Shown one piece after another: positions 36,668-45,084 of a DNA stretch of 64,000 nt (its first letter is position 1; each line of letters starts with the position of its first letter). This DNA comes from Verrucomicrobiota bacterium. GTDB lineage: Bacteria > Verrucomicrobiota > Verrucomicrobiia > Verrucomicrobiales > Akkermansiaceae. The stretch is from the NCBI GenBank assembly GCA_030835305.1, contig JAURPJ010000132.1, forward strand, positions 1 through 64,000, read 5' to 3'. A program made the position numbers and the translations under genes. A model generated the notes under the pieces. It ran no database searches and had not been told where the DNA came from. It was given only the letters and a program-made list of their open reading frames with translations.

Positions 36668-37810
36668 ATGTCTGCTACTTTTGCATCTCCCGCTCTCAAG
36701 GAATTTGATGGGCTCGATTGGCCGGTTCGTACCGAGGAAAACTGGCGCTTCGGCTCCTGGAAAGAGGCAAACCTTTCCGGACTTGAGACCGTCGGAGCTG
36801 GAACGACCGGCGAACTTCCTGGGCCCCTGGAAGGCTTTGAGCGAATTGTTTTTGCCAATCGTGATCTTGTCTCGGGTTCGTCCGCTTCTGCCGAGCTGGT
36901 GGACGGATCCTTTGGCCCAACCTCCCGTCTCGGTTCTCCCAAGCTTGCTGCTCTCCATACCGCCAAGTCCAAGCACACCCTCCACATCCGGAGTACCACC
37001 GATGTCTCGCTTGAATTGATCTACTTTGTTTCCGGAGAAGGTTTGTTCCTTCCCGGTGTTGTGATTGAGGCCGAAGCCGGCGCTAATATTCGGGTCGTAA
37101 AGCGTTTCATCTCAGTGGATGATTCAGCTGCCATAGTGCTCACCGCGACCGACGTACGTGCCACTGAGAACTCCAAAGTCACTTGTCTCGTAACCCAGGA
37201 ATTAAATGAGAACAGCAAACTGATTCGTTTTGCGGACTCGACCTTGCAGGCTGCTTCGCACGCCAAGCTTGCGGTTGTTCACACTGGCGCCAAGTGGGTC
37301 CGCGAAGAGACCTACTCGACCGTTGATGGTTCCGATGCCAAATCGGAGATTTTGTCTGTCTCCCTGCCGGGTACCGGCCAGGAGTATGACCAACGGACCT
37401 TCCAGCATCATGGAGCCCGCAACACCTACTCAAACCTTCTCTTCAAAAACACCTTGTTTGGGAAAGCAAGGACCATTTTCTCCGGATTGATCTTCGTTGA
37501 TGAGGGAGCGCACGGAACAGATGCCTACCAGACGTGTCGAAACCTCATGATGACGGACGAGTGTGAAGCTCACTCGATGCCGGGACTTGAGATCAATGCC
37601 GACGAAGTGAAGTGTTCCCACGGAAGCACCTGCTCACGGGTGAGTGACGAAGAGATCTTTTACCTCATGGCTCGCGGGGTCCCATCGAAGGATGCCCGTT
37701 CTTTGGTGGCCCGGGGTTTCTCAGTCGAAGTGATCGAACGCCTGGAAGACGAACAACTAGAGGCTCTGGCCATGGAGGTGATCGCCCGGAAGTTTGCGAC
37801 TGTGGACTAA
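36668..37810 (+). CDS. sufD: Fe-S cluster assembly protein SufD
   Basis: Partner of SufB in the SufBC2D complex, probably involved in iron entry. The 380-residue protein ends with the SufD/SufB C-terminal blocks KTIFSGLIFVDEGAHGT-type (…RTIFSGLIFVDEGAHG), MTDECEAHSMPGLEINADEVK, CSHGSTCSRVSDEEIFYLMARG and ARGFSVEVIERL. The SHG histidine, a conserved functional residue, is present. It is the third suf gene, 47 bases after sufB. Confidence 0.97.
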   Translation: MSATFASPALKEFDGLDWPVRTEENWRFGSWKEANLSGLETVGAGTTGELPGPLEGFERIVFANRDLVSGSSASAELVDGSFGPTSRLGSPKLAALHTAKSKHTLHIRSTTDVSLELIYFVSGEGLFLPGVVIEAEAGANIRVVKRFISVDDSAAIVLTATDVRATENSKVTCLVTQELNENSKLIRFADSTLQAASHAKLAVVHTGAKWVREETYSTVDGSDAKSEILSVSLPGTGQEYDQRTFQHHGARNTYSNLLFKNTLFGKARTIFSGLIFVDEGAHGTDAYQTCRNLMMTDECEAHSMPGLEINADEVKCSHGSTCSRVSDEEIFYLMARGVPSKDARSLVARGFSVEVIERLEDEQLEALAMEVIARKFATVD

Positions 37811-37814
37811 TTTC

Positions 37815-37838
37815 CCCGCTTGATCCGGTGGAAGCGGG
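37815..37838 (+). promoter_or_regulatory. hairpin abutting the start codon of the M50 gene
   Basis: CCCGCTT (37815-37821) pairs perfectly with AAGCGGG (37832-37838), leaving a 10-base loop. The right arm ends immediately before the ATG at 37839 and five bases after the sufD stop. There is no T tract, so this is more likely a cap on translation initiation or an mRNA stabiliser than a terminator. Confidence 0.5.
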
Positions 37839-38456
37839 ATGTTCGGAATTGATTACACCAAAAAGGAGCGCGGCCCTGCAACTAGCGGTGAGAGGACGGG
37901 CTACGTTCTCTTCTCCCTGCTGATCTCCTTCTTTTTCATTCTCGAAATTTTTGATAACTACGAGCCCAAAAAGCTGAGCGCGGTGGCTTTCCTCCTGGCG
38001 TGGATGCCGCTCACTTTTCTACACGAGTTTGGCCATGCTGTCCTTGCCCGTCTGGTCGGTTGGGAGGTAAAGGAATTCGTGGTCGGCTTTGGCCGCATCG
38101 TCAAGGAGTTCCATTTCCGTGGCACGAAGGTCGAGTTCAGGATGGTGCCCATTTCCGGATACATGCTTCCGGGATACACCCTGGAAAGCTGGGGCCGTTT
38201 GAAAAGTGCCCTCGTTTATTTTGGCGGACCCGGGATCGAGCTTCTTGTGTTTTTCGCAATCAATTCCATCATCGGATTCGATACTTTCCTCAATGCGAGC
38301 GAGGATCTCGTTGAGATATTGATGCAAGGAATTGCTCTCAGTGCGTTGACAAGCGCAGTGATTAATTTGATTCCGATGAGTGCCATCACCGATGAAGGAG
38401 AAACCCCAAATGACGGGCTTGGGATCTTGTTATCGCTTTTCGGAAGGAGTGGTTAA
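37839..38456 (+). CDS. M50-type membrane metalloprotease (site-2 protease-like)
   Basis: A 205-residue membrane protein. The zinc motif HEFGH is at 62-66 inside a helix (PLTFLHEFGHAVLARL), and a second-ligand motif ETPNDGLG near the C-terminus resembles the family NPxxDG. Four to five helices are visible. Such minimal M50 proteins cut regulators in the membrane or maintain the envelope. It follows sufD closely on the same strand, so it is read from the suf operon or separately controlled by the hairpin at its start. Confidence 0.82.
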   Translation: MFGIDYTKKERGPATSGERTGYVLFSLLISFFFILEIFDNYEPKKLSAVAFLLAWMPLTFLHEFGHAVLARLVGWEVKEFVVGFGRIVKEFHFRGTKVEFRMVPISGYMLPGYTLESWGRLKSALVYFGGPGIELLVFFAINSIIGFDTFLNASEDLVEILMQGIALSALTSAVINLIPMSAITDEGETPNDGLGILLSLFGRSG

Positions 38457-38530
38457 TTTTACTTCGCTGTCAACAGAACGCCGTGGCTGAAAGACTAGCC
38501 CGCACCGCCGGATGCGTGGATACTACTACT

Positions 38531-38725
38531 TCATCCAGTGATCTCAGTGATGGTGACCACCTCGTAACCCTCATCGGCGAGCTGGTTACAAGCGATGGTG
38601 GTCTGCTCGGCGAGACTTGTGGCGTCGGTCCAGTGCGGCGAGGTTTTGAGCTCGCTGCCACTTAGAAGGCCCCTCTTTTTCATAGGCCCGGATGGAGCAT
38701 GAACGAAGACGGATCTGTATTTCAT
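38531..38725 (-). CDS. small hypothetical protein
   Basis: A 64-residue protein: basic N-terminus (MKYRSVFVHAPSGPMKKRG), a central polar part and a helix-strand end (CNQLADEGYEVVTITEITG). The EGYEVVTITEI ending resembles short conserved DUF-type proteins with an alpha-beta fold, but I cannot name a family. It lies upstream of and on the same strand as the sulfatase. Confidence 0.5.
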   Translation of the reverse strand: MKYRSVFVHAPSGPMKKRGLLSGSELKTSPHWTDATSLAEQTTIACNQLADEGYEVVTITEITG

Positions 38726-38748
38726 TGCTTTAACATGGAGGAGGAGGC

Positions 38749-40281
38749 TTATTTCATCGGGGGAGCTTCGTAGCGTTCACGGAGACGATTGAACTCCTGG
38801 GTGAGTTCTTCCTTCACCTTGGCGTAGGCAGGGCTGTTATGGACGCTTTTTAATTCCTGCGGGTCTTTGACGAGGTCGAAGAGTTGCCATTCGTCGGTCT
38901 CGGGGAGGTAGAACAATTTATGCGTCTCAGTACGGACGCCGAAGTGCTGCGGGACGTTGTGCTCACCTTTTTCGTAGTAGGAATAGTAGAGGGATTTACG
39001 CCATTCCTTTGAATCGTCTTTGAGAACAGGGGTGATGGATTTTCCCTGGATCTCGGTGGGAATTTCGACTCCGGCTGCTTCCAGGAAGGTGGGGGCGTAG
39101 TCGATATTTTGGATCATCTCCTTGGGTCGTGAGCCGGGCTTGGTGACACCGGGCCAGCGGATCGCAAATGGCATCTTGAAGGATTCCTCGAACATCCAGC
39201 GTTTATCGTACCAACCATGTTCGCCGAGGTAGAATCCCTGGTCGGAGGCGTAAACAACGATGGTGTTTTCAGCGAGGCCGTTTTTGTCGAGGTAGTCGAG
39301 CATGCGGCCCACGCTTTCATCGACCGCTTTAACGGTGGCGAGGTAGTTTTTCATGTAGCGCTGGTATTTCCAACGCACGATGTCCCTGTGGCTCATCGTC
39401 GGAACTTTTTCGATGAAGGCCCTGTTCTCCGGACCGAAGTGGGCGTCCCATCTTTCTTTCTGGGGCCCGGTCATGCGGCGGTATTCCACGGTTGGGTAGC
39501 GATCCAAGCCCGGGAGTTCGACTCCGTTGCGCTCGTCTTTGCGAACCTTGGCATCGTAAGCCCAGTCAAAGTGGCGGTCGATTTCCATCTCGTTCTTCGC
39601 GAGTGTTCCGCTACGGTTTTTGTAGTTGTCGAAGAGGGTGGGGGGCTCCGGAATGGTGACGCCCTCGAAGGCTTTGAGGTGACGCAGGGCTGGCGCAAAA
39701 GTGCGGTGCGGCGCCTTGTGTTGGCACATCAGGAAGAAGGGCTTTTGCTTGTCCCGTTTGTCGAGCCACTTGATTGCTTTTTCCGTAGTGATGTCGGTGC
39801 AGTATCCGTTGAACTTCTTGGTGGTGCCGTCCATCTGCTTGAAGACGGGATTGTAGTAGTTGCCCTGGCCGGGAAGGATTTCCCAGTAGTCGAACCCGAC
39901 GGGATCTGAAACAAGGTGCCACTTACCGATGACGGCGGTGTTGTAGCCGGCTCCGTGAAGAGCTTTCGAGAGAGTCCACTGCGATTGATCGAGGCCCTTT
40001 CCGGAGTTGCGAAGGAAGCCGTTTTTGTGGCTGTGTTTTCCGGTCATGATGGTGGCCCGGGAAGGGCCGCAGATGGAATTGCCGCAAAAGGAGTTTTCGA
40101 AGATGGCTCCGCTCGCCGCGAGGCGATCAATGTTGGGCGTGGGAGCGACCTTGGCGAGATCTCCACCATACGCCGAAATGGAGCGAAGGGCGTGATCGTC
40201 CGAGAAGAGGAAGAGGATGTTGGGTTGTTTGGCTGTGGCCAGAGAGACACAGGCAAGAGCCAGGAAGGGGAGCAGTTTCAT
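38749..40281 (-). CDS. secreted sulfatase (N-sulfoglucosamine/GlcNAc-6-sulfatase-like)
   Basis: A 510-residue type I sulfatase with signal peptide (MKLLPFLALACVSLATA). Key motifs: NILFLFSDDHALRSISAYGG (metal Asp pair), SICGPSRATIMTG (formylglycine site C-G-P-S-R), VIGKWHL, and YASDQGFYLGEHGWYDKRWM. The start at ATG 40281 fits the leader. Family neighbours act on GlcNAc-6-sulfate or mixed glycan sulfates. It is divergent from the ThuA-cytochrome gene by 123 bases, so the two may be co-regulated. Confidence 0.93.
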   Translation of the reverse strand: MKLLPFLALACVSLATAKQPNILFLFSDDHALRSISAYGGDLAKVAPTPNIDRLAASGAIFENSFCGNSICGPSRATIMTGKHSHKNGFLRNSGKGLDQSQWTLSKALHGAGYNTAVIGKWHLVSDPVGFDYWEILPGQGNYYNPVFKQMDGTTKKFNGYCTDITTEKAIKWLDKRDKQKPFFLMCQHKAPHRTFAPALRHLKAFEGVTIPEPPTLFDNYKNRSGTLAKNEMEIDRHFDWAYDAKVRKDERNGVELPGLDRYPTVEYRRMTGPQKERWDAHFGPENRAFIEKVPTMSHRDIVRWKYQRYMKNYLATVKAVDESVGRMLDYLDKNGLAENTIVVYASDQGFYLGEHGWYDKRWMFEESFKMPFAIRWPGVTKPGSRPKEMIQNIDYAPTFLEAAGVEIPTEIQGKSITPVLKDDSKEWRKSLYYSYYEKGEHNVPQHFGVRTETHKLFYLPETDEWQLFDLVKDPQELKSVHNSPAYAKVKEELTQEFNRLRERYEAPPMK

Positions 40282-40404
40282 AGTGTGATATTGGTTTCTT
40301 TTGGGAGATTCACATGGCAACCGCAAAACGCCAAGTCGCTTTGAATTTTTCGCGTGAAGGTTCTTTCGAAAGAATGGGGCGGGATAAACCTGTATGATAG
40401 CTTC

Positions 40405-43400
40405 ATGAAATCCCTCCTGCTCGCAGCGACTTCTGTCTTGATGGCACTTTTGTGGTCAAGTGAGGGTGGCGCCGAGGCTCCCGATCCGGTTCGTGTTCTC
40501 ATCATCGATGGCCGGAATAATCATGATTGGATTTCCACGACCGAGTCATTGCGGGCGACCTTGCATGCCACCGGGCGATTCGAGGTGAGCGTGTCTACTG
40601 CGCCGGATTCGGGACTACCCGAAGCGCCCCGCCGGCCACGGGGTGATGATCCAAAGGTGCTCGCAGCTTTTGAGGAAGCGCAAAAGCGATACAAGGCTCT
40701 TCCCAAAAATGAAAGCGCCTGGAGTCAGTGGCAGATTGATTTCTCCCAATACGACACCGTCATTCTCAACTACAATGGGCCGCGCTGGCCCAAGGCGATT
40801 GAAGAAGGATTTACCAAATTCGTGCGGGAGGGCGGGGGAGTTCTGGTCATTCATGCCGCGAACAATTGCTTCACCGATTGGCCGGAGTATAACGAGATGA
40901 TCGGACTCGGCTGGAGAAAGCCGGGCTTTGGAAAAATGGTGACCGTTGACCCTGAAACCGGAAAAGCGGTGGAGAGTGGGTCGGATCAGGGAACCGGTCA
41001 TGGGGCGAAGCATCCGTTCAAAGTAACCGTCAGGGCGCCCGAGCATCCCGTCATGAAAGGGCTGCCCAAGGTCTGGCTGCATGCGAAGGATGAACTTTAC
41101 CATCGACTGCGGGGATCAGCTCAAAATCTCACCGTGCTTTCGTCGGCCTATTCGGATCCCAAGACCGGGGGGTCGGGAAATCATGAACCGATCACCCACG
41201 AGCAGACCTTTGGGAAGGGCCGGGTTATCGTGACCACGATGGGGCATTTCTGGCCTGGAGATGTGGATCGGAAGTCCCTCCATTGTCTCGGATTCCAAAC
41301 GATCGTGGCGAGGGCTGCGGAGTATCTGGCGACTGGAAAAGTCACTTTGCCAGTGCCTGAAGGTTTCCCGGCGGAGGACGAGGAGAAAATTGTCCCACCT
41401 CATCAATTGGGATCTTCGCAGGCCATCCCGGCGACCGATTGGAAAAAGGTGAAGGAGGAGAATGAATTTCATCCGCTGACGGTGTTGCAGGCGCTCGATG
41501 CCTTCGAACTTGCGCCGGGTTTCCAAATTGAAAATGTCGCGGCTGAGCCCGATGTCGAAGAGCCGGTTCTCGCAGTTTGGGATGGCAACGGGGCGATGTA
41601 TGTCGCGGAGATGCGGAGTTACATGCAGGATGTTGAAGGAAATGGAACCAAGACGTTGAAGAACGGCCGGGTCAAACGTCTTGAAGACACCAATGGCGAC
41701 GGTCGCTACGACCGGGTGACGGTGTTTGCCGATGGATTGAATCTTCCCCGCATGATTCTCCCGCTCGATGACCGCATTGCCATTGTGGAAACGGATACGA
41801 CTTCGGTCTATTCGTTTCGGGACACCGACGGCGATGGTGTTTCAGACGAGAAGGAATTGCTTTGGAAGGGAAAGGAAATCCCACCGACCAAGTCGGTTGA
41901 ACATCAGGACTCGGGCTTGATCTGGAACCTCGATAATACCATTTACGTTTCTTATAATCACACCAAGTATCGTTTCACCGATGGCACGTGGCGCGGTCTC
42001 AATGCGCAAAACATCTGGGCCCAGTGGGGACTGGATCATGACGAGACCGGGCAAATTTTTTACTCCTCCAATTCCGATCCCTTTTTCTCGAGCCAGATGC
42101 CCCGTGAGTACTGGGGCCTGATTGATCATCGTGGTGGCCCACGTCCCCGGGACTCCGAACCGGTGGCCTTTGGGGCTGCTTACGATCTGTCCTTTTTGGA
42201 AATGAAAAACCTCTGTCCGACGAAGGACCGGGGGGGGGCGAATACCGCTCGCCGTGGAATGACCTCGGCTGGCGGACAAAGCGTTTACAAGGCAAACAAG
42301 CTTCCGGTCGGTTACCTTAAGAGCTTCTTCATCACCGATCCCACTGCCCACGTGGTGAGGCAGGGATTGGTGACTGATCGCGATGGCCAACGCTTCCTGA
42401 TCCATCCTCATGGGCAGGAGGAATTTTTGATCTCACCTGATATCTACTTTCGTCCCGTCAATACCCACATCGGCCCCGACGGAGCAATCTACGTGGTTGA
42501 TATGGCGCGGGGGATTATTCAAGATGCACCCTGGCTCAGTCCGGGACCGCGTGAATTTATCCGGGGAGCGGGATTGGACAAAGTGATTCGACGGGGCCGC
42601 ATCTGGCGCGTCAGCCATCAGGACCATCCTCTCGCTTTCGAGAAGCCCCGCATGCTTGAAGAAAGGACGGCTTCGCTGGTACGACATCTGGACCACCCTA
42701 ATTCGTGGTGGCGAATGACCGCCCAGAAGCTGATCATTTTGCGGGAAGACCGGGATTTGGTGATTCCTCTCTTGAAGGATCAAATCCAATACACCCAGAA
42801 CGCTCTCGGTCGTCTGCATGCTCTTTGGACTTTGCATGGAATGGGCGCAGAGAAGGAAATCCTCCCCGTGGCTCTTAAGGATCGTGATTGGCGGGTTCGC
42901 GCCGCTGCAGTTCGCATGCATGAGCCTATGATCAAGGAAGGGAATCACTCCGCTCTCCTTCCCTTGGTCGATGACAAGCATCCCGAGGTCGCCAAGCAGC
43001 TCATTCTCTCACTGGGTTGGTCGAAGGATCCTGCTGTTTTTTACCTGATCGGTCGTGCGATTGAAAACCATCCCGCCCACCTCGGCGTGACCCTGGCGGG
43101 AACGGTCGCTCTTTGGAAACAAGAAACGGCCTCCGTGAAGAGACTCCGGTCTGGCGAAGCGTTCAAGACGCTCAAAGATTCCGCCACCACCGCCACCCGT
43201 TGGAAACAGGCCTTGGCGCAGTGGAACCGGGGGCTGACCCTTCCGGAGGAGATGCCGAAGGATGACACCCGCAAGATTCAAGGTGGGGAGGTTCTTTACT
43301 TTCAGAACTGCGTCAGCTGCCACGGGCCGGACGGGAAGGGAACAAAAATCCCGGGAATGAAGACTGCCCTGGCCCCTTCGCTGGCGGATTCGAAGCGGGT

Positions 43401-43707
43401 TCACGGACCCCTTGCAGGTCTCATGCCGGTGATGGCAAACGGCCTCATTGGCCCTATCGACGGCGTGACTTACCAGGCCAACTATATGGCCCCCGCTCAC
43501 GCCCTGGGGATCACCCGAGATGACCGCCTCGCCGAATTGCTGTCCTACTTGCGCTATGCCTGGGGCGGGAATCCCACCTTGATCAAGCCGGATGAGGTCA
43601 AAGAATGGAGGCGGAAGCTCAAGGAACGCACCACGCCGTGGACAGATGAGGAGCTAAAAGAAAAATTGCGCCAGGAAAAAGGGATGATCGAACTTCCACA
43701 GAAATGA
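40405..43707 (+). CDS. ThuA plus PVC-type heme-binding CxxCH protein
   Basis: A 1100-residue exported protein (leader MKSLLLAATSVLMALLW). Residues about 25-320 form a ThuA-like trehalose-utilisation domain (VLIIDGRNNHDW, VIHAANNCFTDWPEYNEMIG). Next is the PVC beta-propeller dehydrogenase-like region (DGNGAMYVAEMRSYMQD, IGPDGAIYVVDMARG), then HEAT-like repeats (RLHALWTLHGMG) and a C-terminal cytochrome c with CVSCHGPDGKG near residue 970. ThuA proteins are linked to sugar oxidation with Gfo/Idh partners. Likely a periplasmic heme protein oxidising a sugar or glycoside; substrate unknown. No gene follows closely. Confidence 0.9.
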   Translation: MKSLLLAATSVLMALLWSSEGGAEAPDPVRVLIIDGRNNHDWISTTESLRATLHATGRFEVSVSTAPDSGLPEAPRRPRGDDPKVLAAFEEAQKRYKALPKNESAWSQWQIDFSQYDTVILNYNGPRWPKAIEEGFTKFVREGGGVLVIHAANNCFTDWPEYNEMIGLGWRKPGFGKMVTVDPETGKAVESGSDQGTGHGAKHPFKVTVRAPEHPVMKGLPKVWLHAKDELYHRLRGSAQNLTVLSSAYSDPKTGGSGNHEPITHEQTFGKGRVIVTTMGHFWPGDVDRKSLHCLGFQTIVARAAEYLATGKVTLPVPEGFPAEDEEKIVPPHQLGSSQAIPATDWKKVKEENEFHPLTVLQALDAFELAPGFQIENVAAEPDVEEPVLAVWDGNGAMYVAEMRSYMQDVEGNGTKTLKNGRVKRLEDTNGDGRYDRVTVFADGLNLPRMILPLDDRIAIVETDTTSVYSFRDTDGDGVSDEKELLWKGKEIPPTKSVEHQDSGLIWNLDNTIYVSYNHTKYRFTDGTWRGLNAQNIWAQWGLDHDETGQIFYSSNSDPFFSSQMPREYWGLIDHRGGPRPRDSEPVAFGAAYDLSFLEMKNLCPTKDRGGANTARRGMTSAGGQSVYKANKLPVGYLKSFFITDPTAHVVRQGLVTDRDGQRFLIHPHGQEEFLISPDIYFRPVNTHIGPDGAIYVVDMARGIIQDAPWLSPGPREFIRGAGLDKVIRRGRIWRVSHQDHPLAFEKPRMLEERTASLVRHLDHPNSWWRMTAQKLIILREDRDLVIPLLKDQIQYTQNALGRLHALWTLHGMGAEKEILPVALKDRDWRVRAAAVRMHEPMIKEGNHSALLPLVDDKHPEVAKQLILSLGWSKDPAVFYLIGRAIENHPAHLGVTLAGTVALWKQETASVKRLRSGEAFKTLKDSATTATRWKQALAQWNRGLTLPEEMPKDDTRKIQGGEVLYFQNCVSCHGPDGKGTKIPGMKTALAPSLADSKRVHGPLAGLMPVMANGLIGPIDGVTYQANYMAPAHALGITRDDRLAELLSYLRYAWGGNPTLIKPDEVKEWRRKLKERTTPWTDEELKEKLRQEKGMIELPQK

Positions 43708-43784
43708 AGCATCACAAATTGGTGAAAGGTTAATATTGGAAGCCTTAAAGTGACGGGCATGGATTTTTGCTCTAACTTTTGGCC

Positions 43785-44198
43785 ATGGTTGAAGAAGAAC
43801 CTCAATTTGAAGTTGTCCTCAAGATGGTTCTCTGGGACGAAGATCGGGAGGCGATTTTTCATCGTCTTCAGGTTAACAAAGTCACGGGAGAGAGGGCCGA
43901 GGCCATTTATCGTGCGGCCCGTGCCGAGAGGGTCAAGATTCTCCGCGGTGATGGGTTCAAAGCCCTCGGAGCGGGCTTGGCTTGTTTCACCGCAGCCGTG
44001 GCCTGTTACTTTGGATTTAGACTGGATGAACTTGAGGTCAGCCGTTTTGGCGAGGGCTTCATTGCCCTTCCATTCCTTCCATGGTTTCTCGGATTTTTCG
44101 CGGCCATCTTATTCGGTTTTGGAATCTGGAAGGTGGTTCAGGGCTTGTTTGAAATGCTCTTTGCTTCGACTAAAAAAGGATCGATTGCCGACCGTTAG
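43785..44198 (+). CDS. hypothetical membrane protein
   Basis: A 137-residue protein starting at ATG 43785. The soluble N-terminal third is charged (FHRLQVNKVTGERAEAIYRAARAERV) and two helices follow (ALGAGLACFTAAVACYFGF; PFLPWFLGFFAAILFGFGIW). No family recognised. It converges on the lipoprotein gene with a 4-base overlap. Confidence 0.7.
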   Translation: MVEEEPQFEVVLKMVLWDEDREAIFHRLQVNKVTGERAEAIYRAARAERVKILRGDGFKALGAGLACFTAAVACYFGFRLDELEVSRFGEGFIALPFLPWFLGFFAAILFGFGIWKVVQGLFEMLFASTKKGSIADR

Positions 44199-44962
44199 TG
44201 CGAAGCGACGCGAATCAGGGCAATGAATCCGGGTTTACGTTTCTCCTGAAACGGCCAATTACCGGTGTAAGCGGGTCTGGCGTCAGGATTGCGAAGAACG
44301 AGGTAGTCCCCTTCAGTCAAAAGAATTGATGATTTGATCCGGTCACTCCGGAATATAGGTTTTTCAATTCTGTTTTCGGTAATCACGACGGGGACCTTGC
44401 GGCCAAGCCAATCAGTGGCATCGGTGGTGATTGGCTTACCGTAATTGACGAAGCCGAGGAGGGTTTTGCGATCAAGGGTTAAGTTCAGGTCGACGAAGCC
44501 ATCAGCTGATTTTTGGCCGGTGAAAGACACGGTTGTCCCGATCTGTGTGGTCTGAAATGACTTGGGTGTGGCGGGCGTGACTGGAAATCCGCTACCAACA
44601 ATTTTCCGGTCGGCGCGCGGGAGTTGGGGAGGGGTCCACTCTGTTGGGTAGACAAATTTCTTTTTGTTGCCGAGTGTTTTGGTCTGACCCGGTGCGGCGC
44701 TGATGACGCCGGAGAAGCTGGGCTGGCGATCCAGTTTTCTGAGCAGGTCGGAGGCATGTTGTGGCGACATCGATTCGATTCCTTGCGATCCAAATGGATG
44801 TTTGGCAGGAACATCGAAGATGCGAATCTCGTAGGTTAATCCCTTTTGCACGGCGGCAAGAGGGGGCTCGGGTTTGGGAGTGCTGCAGGATGAAAGCAGA
44901 AGGGGGATTCCGGTGGCACTAAGGCGCGCGGACTGTCTAAAGAATCGTAGGTGATGATTCAT
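44195..44962 (-). CDS. lipoprotein with secretin-family-like domain
   Basis: A 255-residue protein with a lipobox (IPLLLSSC). The core VYPTEWTPPQLPRA and FVDLNLTLDRKTLLGFVNYG blocks resemble the verrucomicrobial secretin-type (bacterial type II/III secretion system) proteins that carry YPTEFEPP and GFINYG motifs in the same order. Here only the secretin-like segment is present, without the N-domains or the full gate, so it is likely an accessory or truncated relative. I recall the motif pattern from that family; a profile search would be needed to settle it. Confidence 0.6.
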   Translation of the reverse strand: MNHHLRFFRQSARLSATGIPLLLSSCSTPKPEPPLAAVQKGLTYEIRIFDVPAKHPFGSQGIESMSPQHASDLLRKLDRQPSFSGVISAAPGQTKTLGNKKKFVYPTEWTPPQLPRADRKIVGSGFPVTPATPKSFQTTQIGTTVSFTGQKSADGFVDLNLTLDRKTLLGFVNYGKPITTDATDWLGRKVPVVITENRIEKPIFRSDRIKSSILLTEGDYLVLRNPDARPAYTGNWPFQEKRKPGFIALIRVASH

Positions 44963-45084
44963 CCTGGCTTCTTAGCAGACTGGCATGGGGCTTCAACGTG
45001 TTTCGTGGTTTGGAGGGCCCTTTGAAGTGTTACGGAATGACGACACGTTTGAGAATTTCGATTGCAACCAGGAGGTGATTGTCG

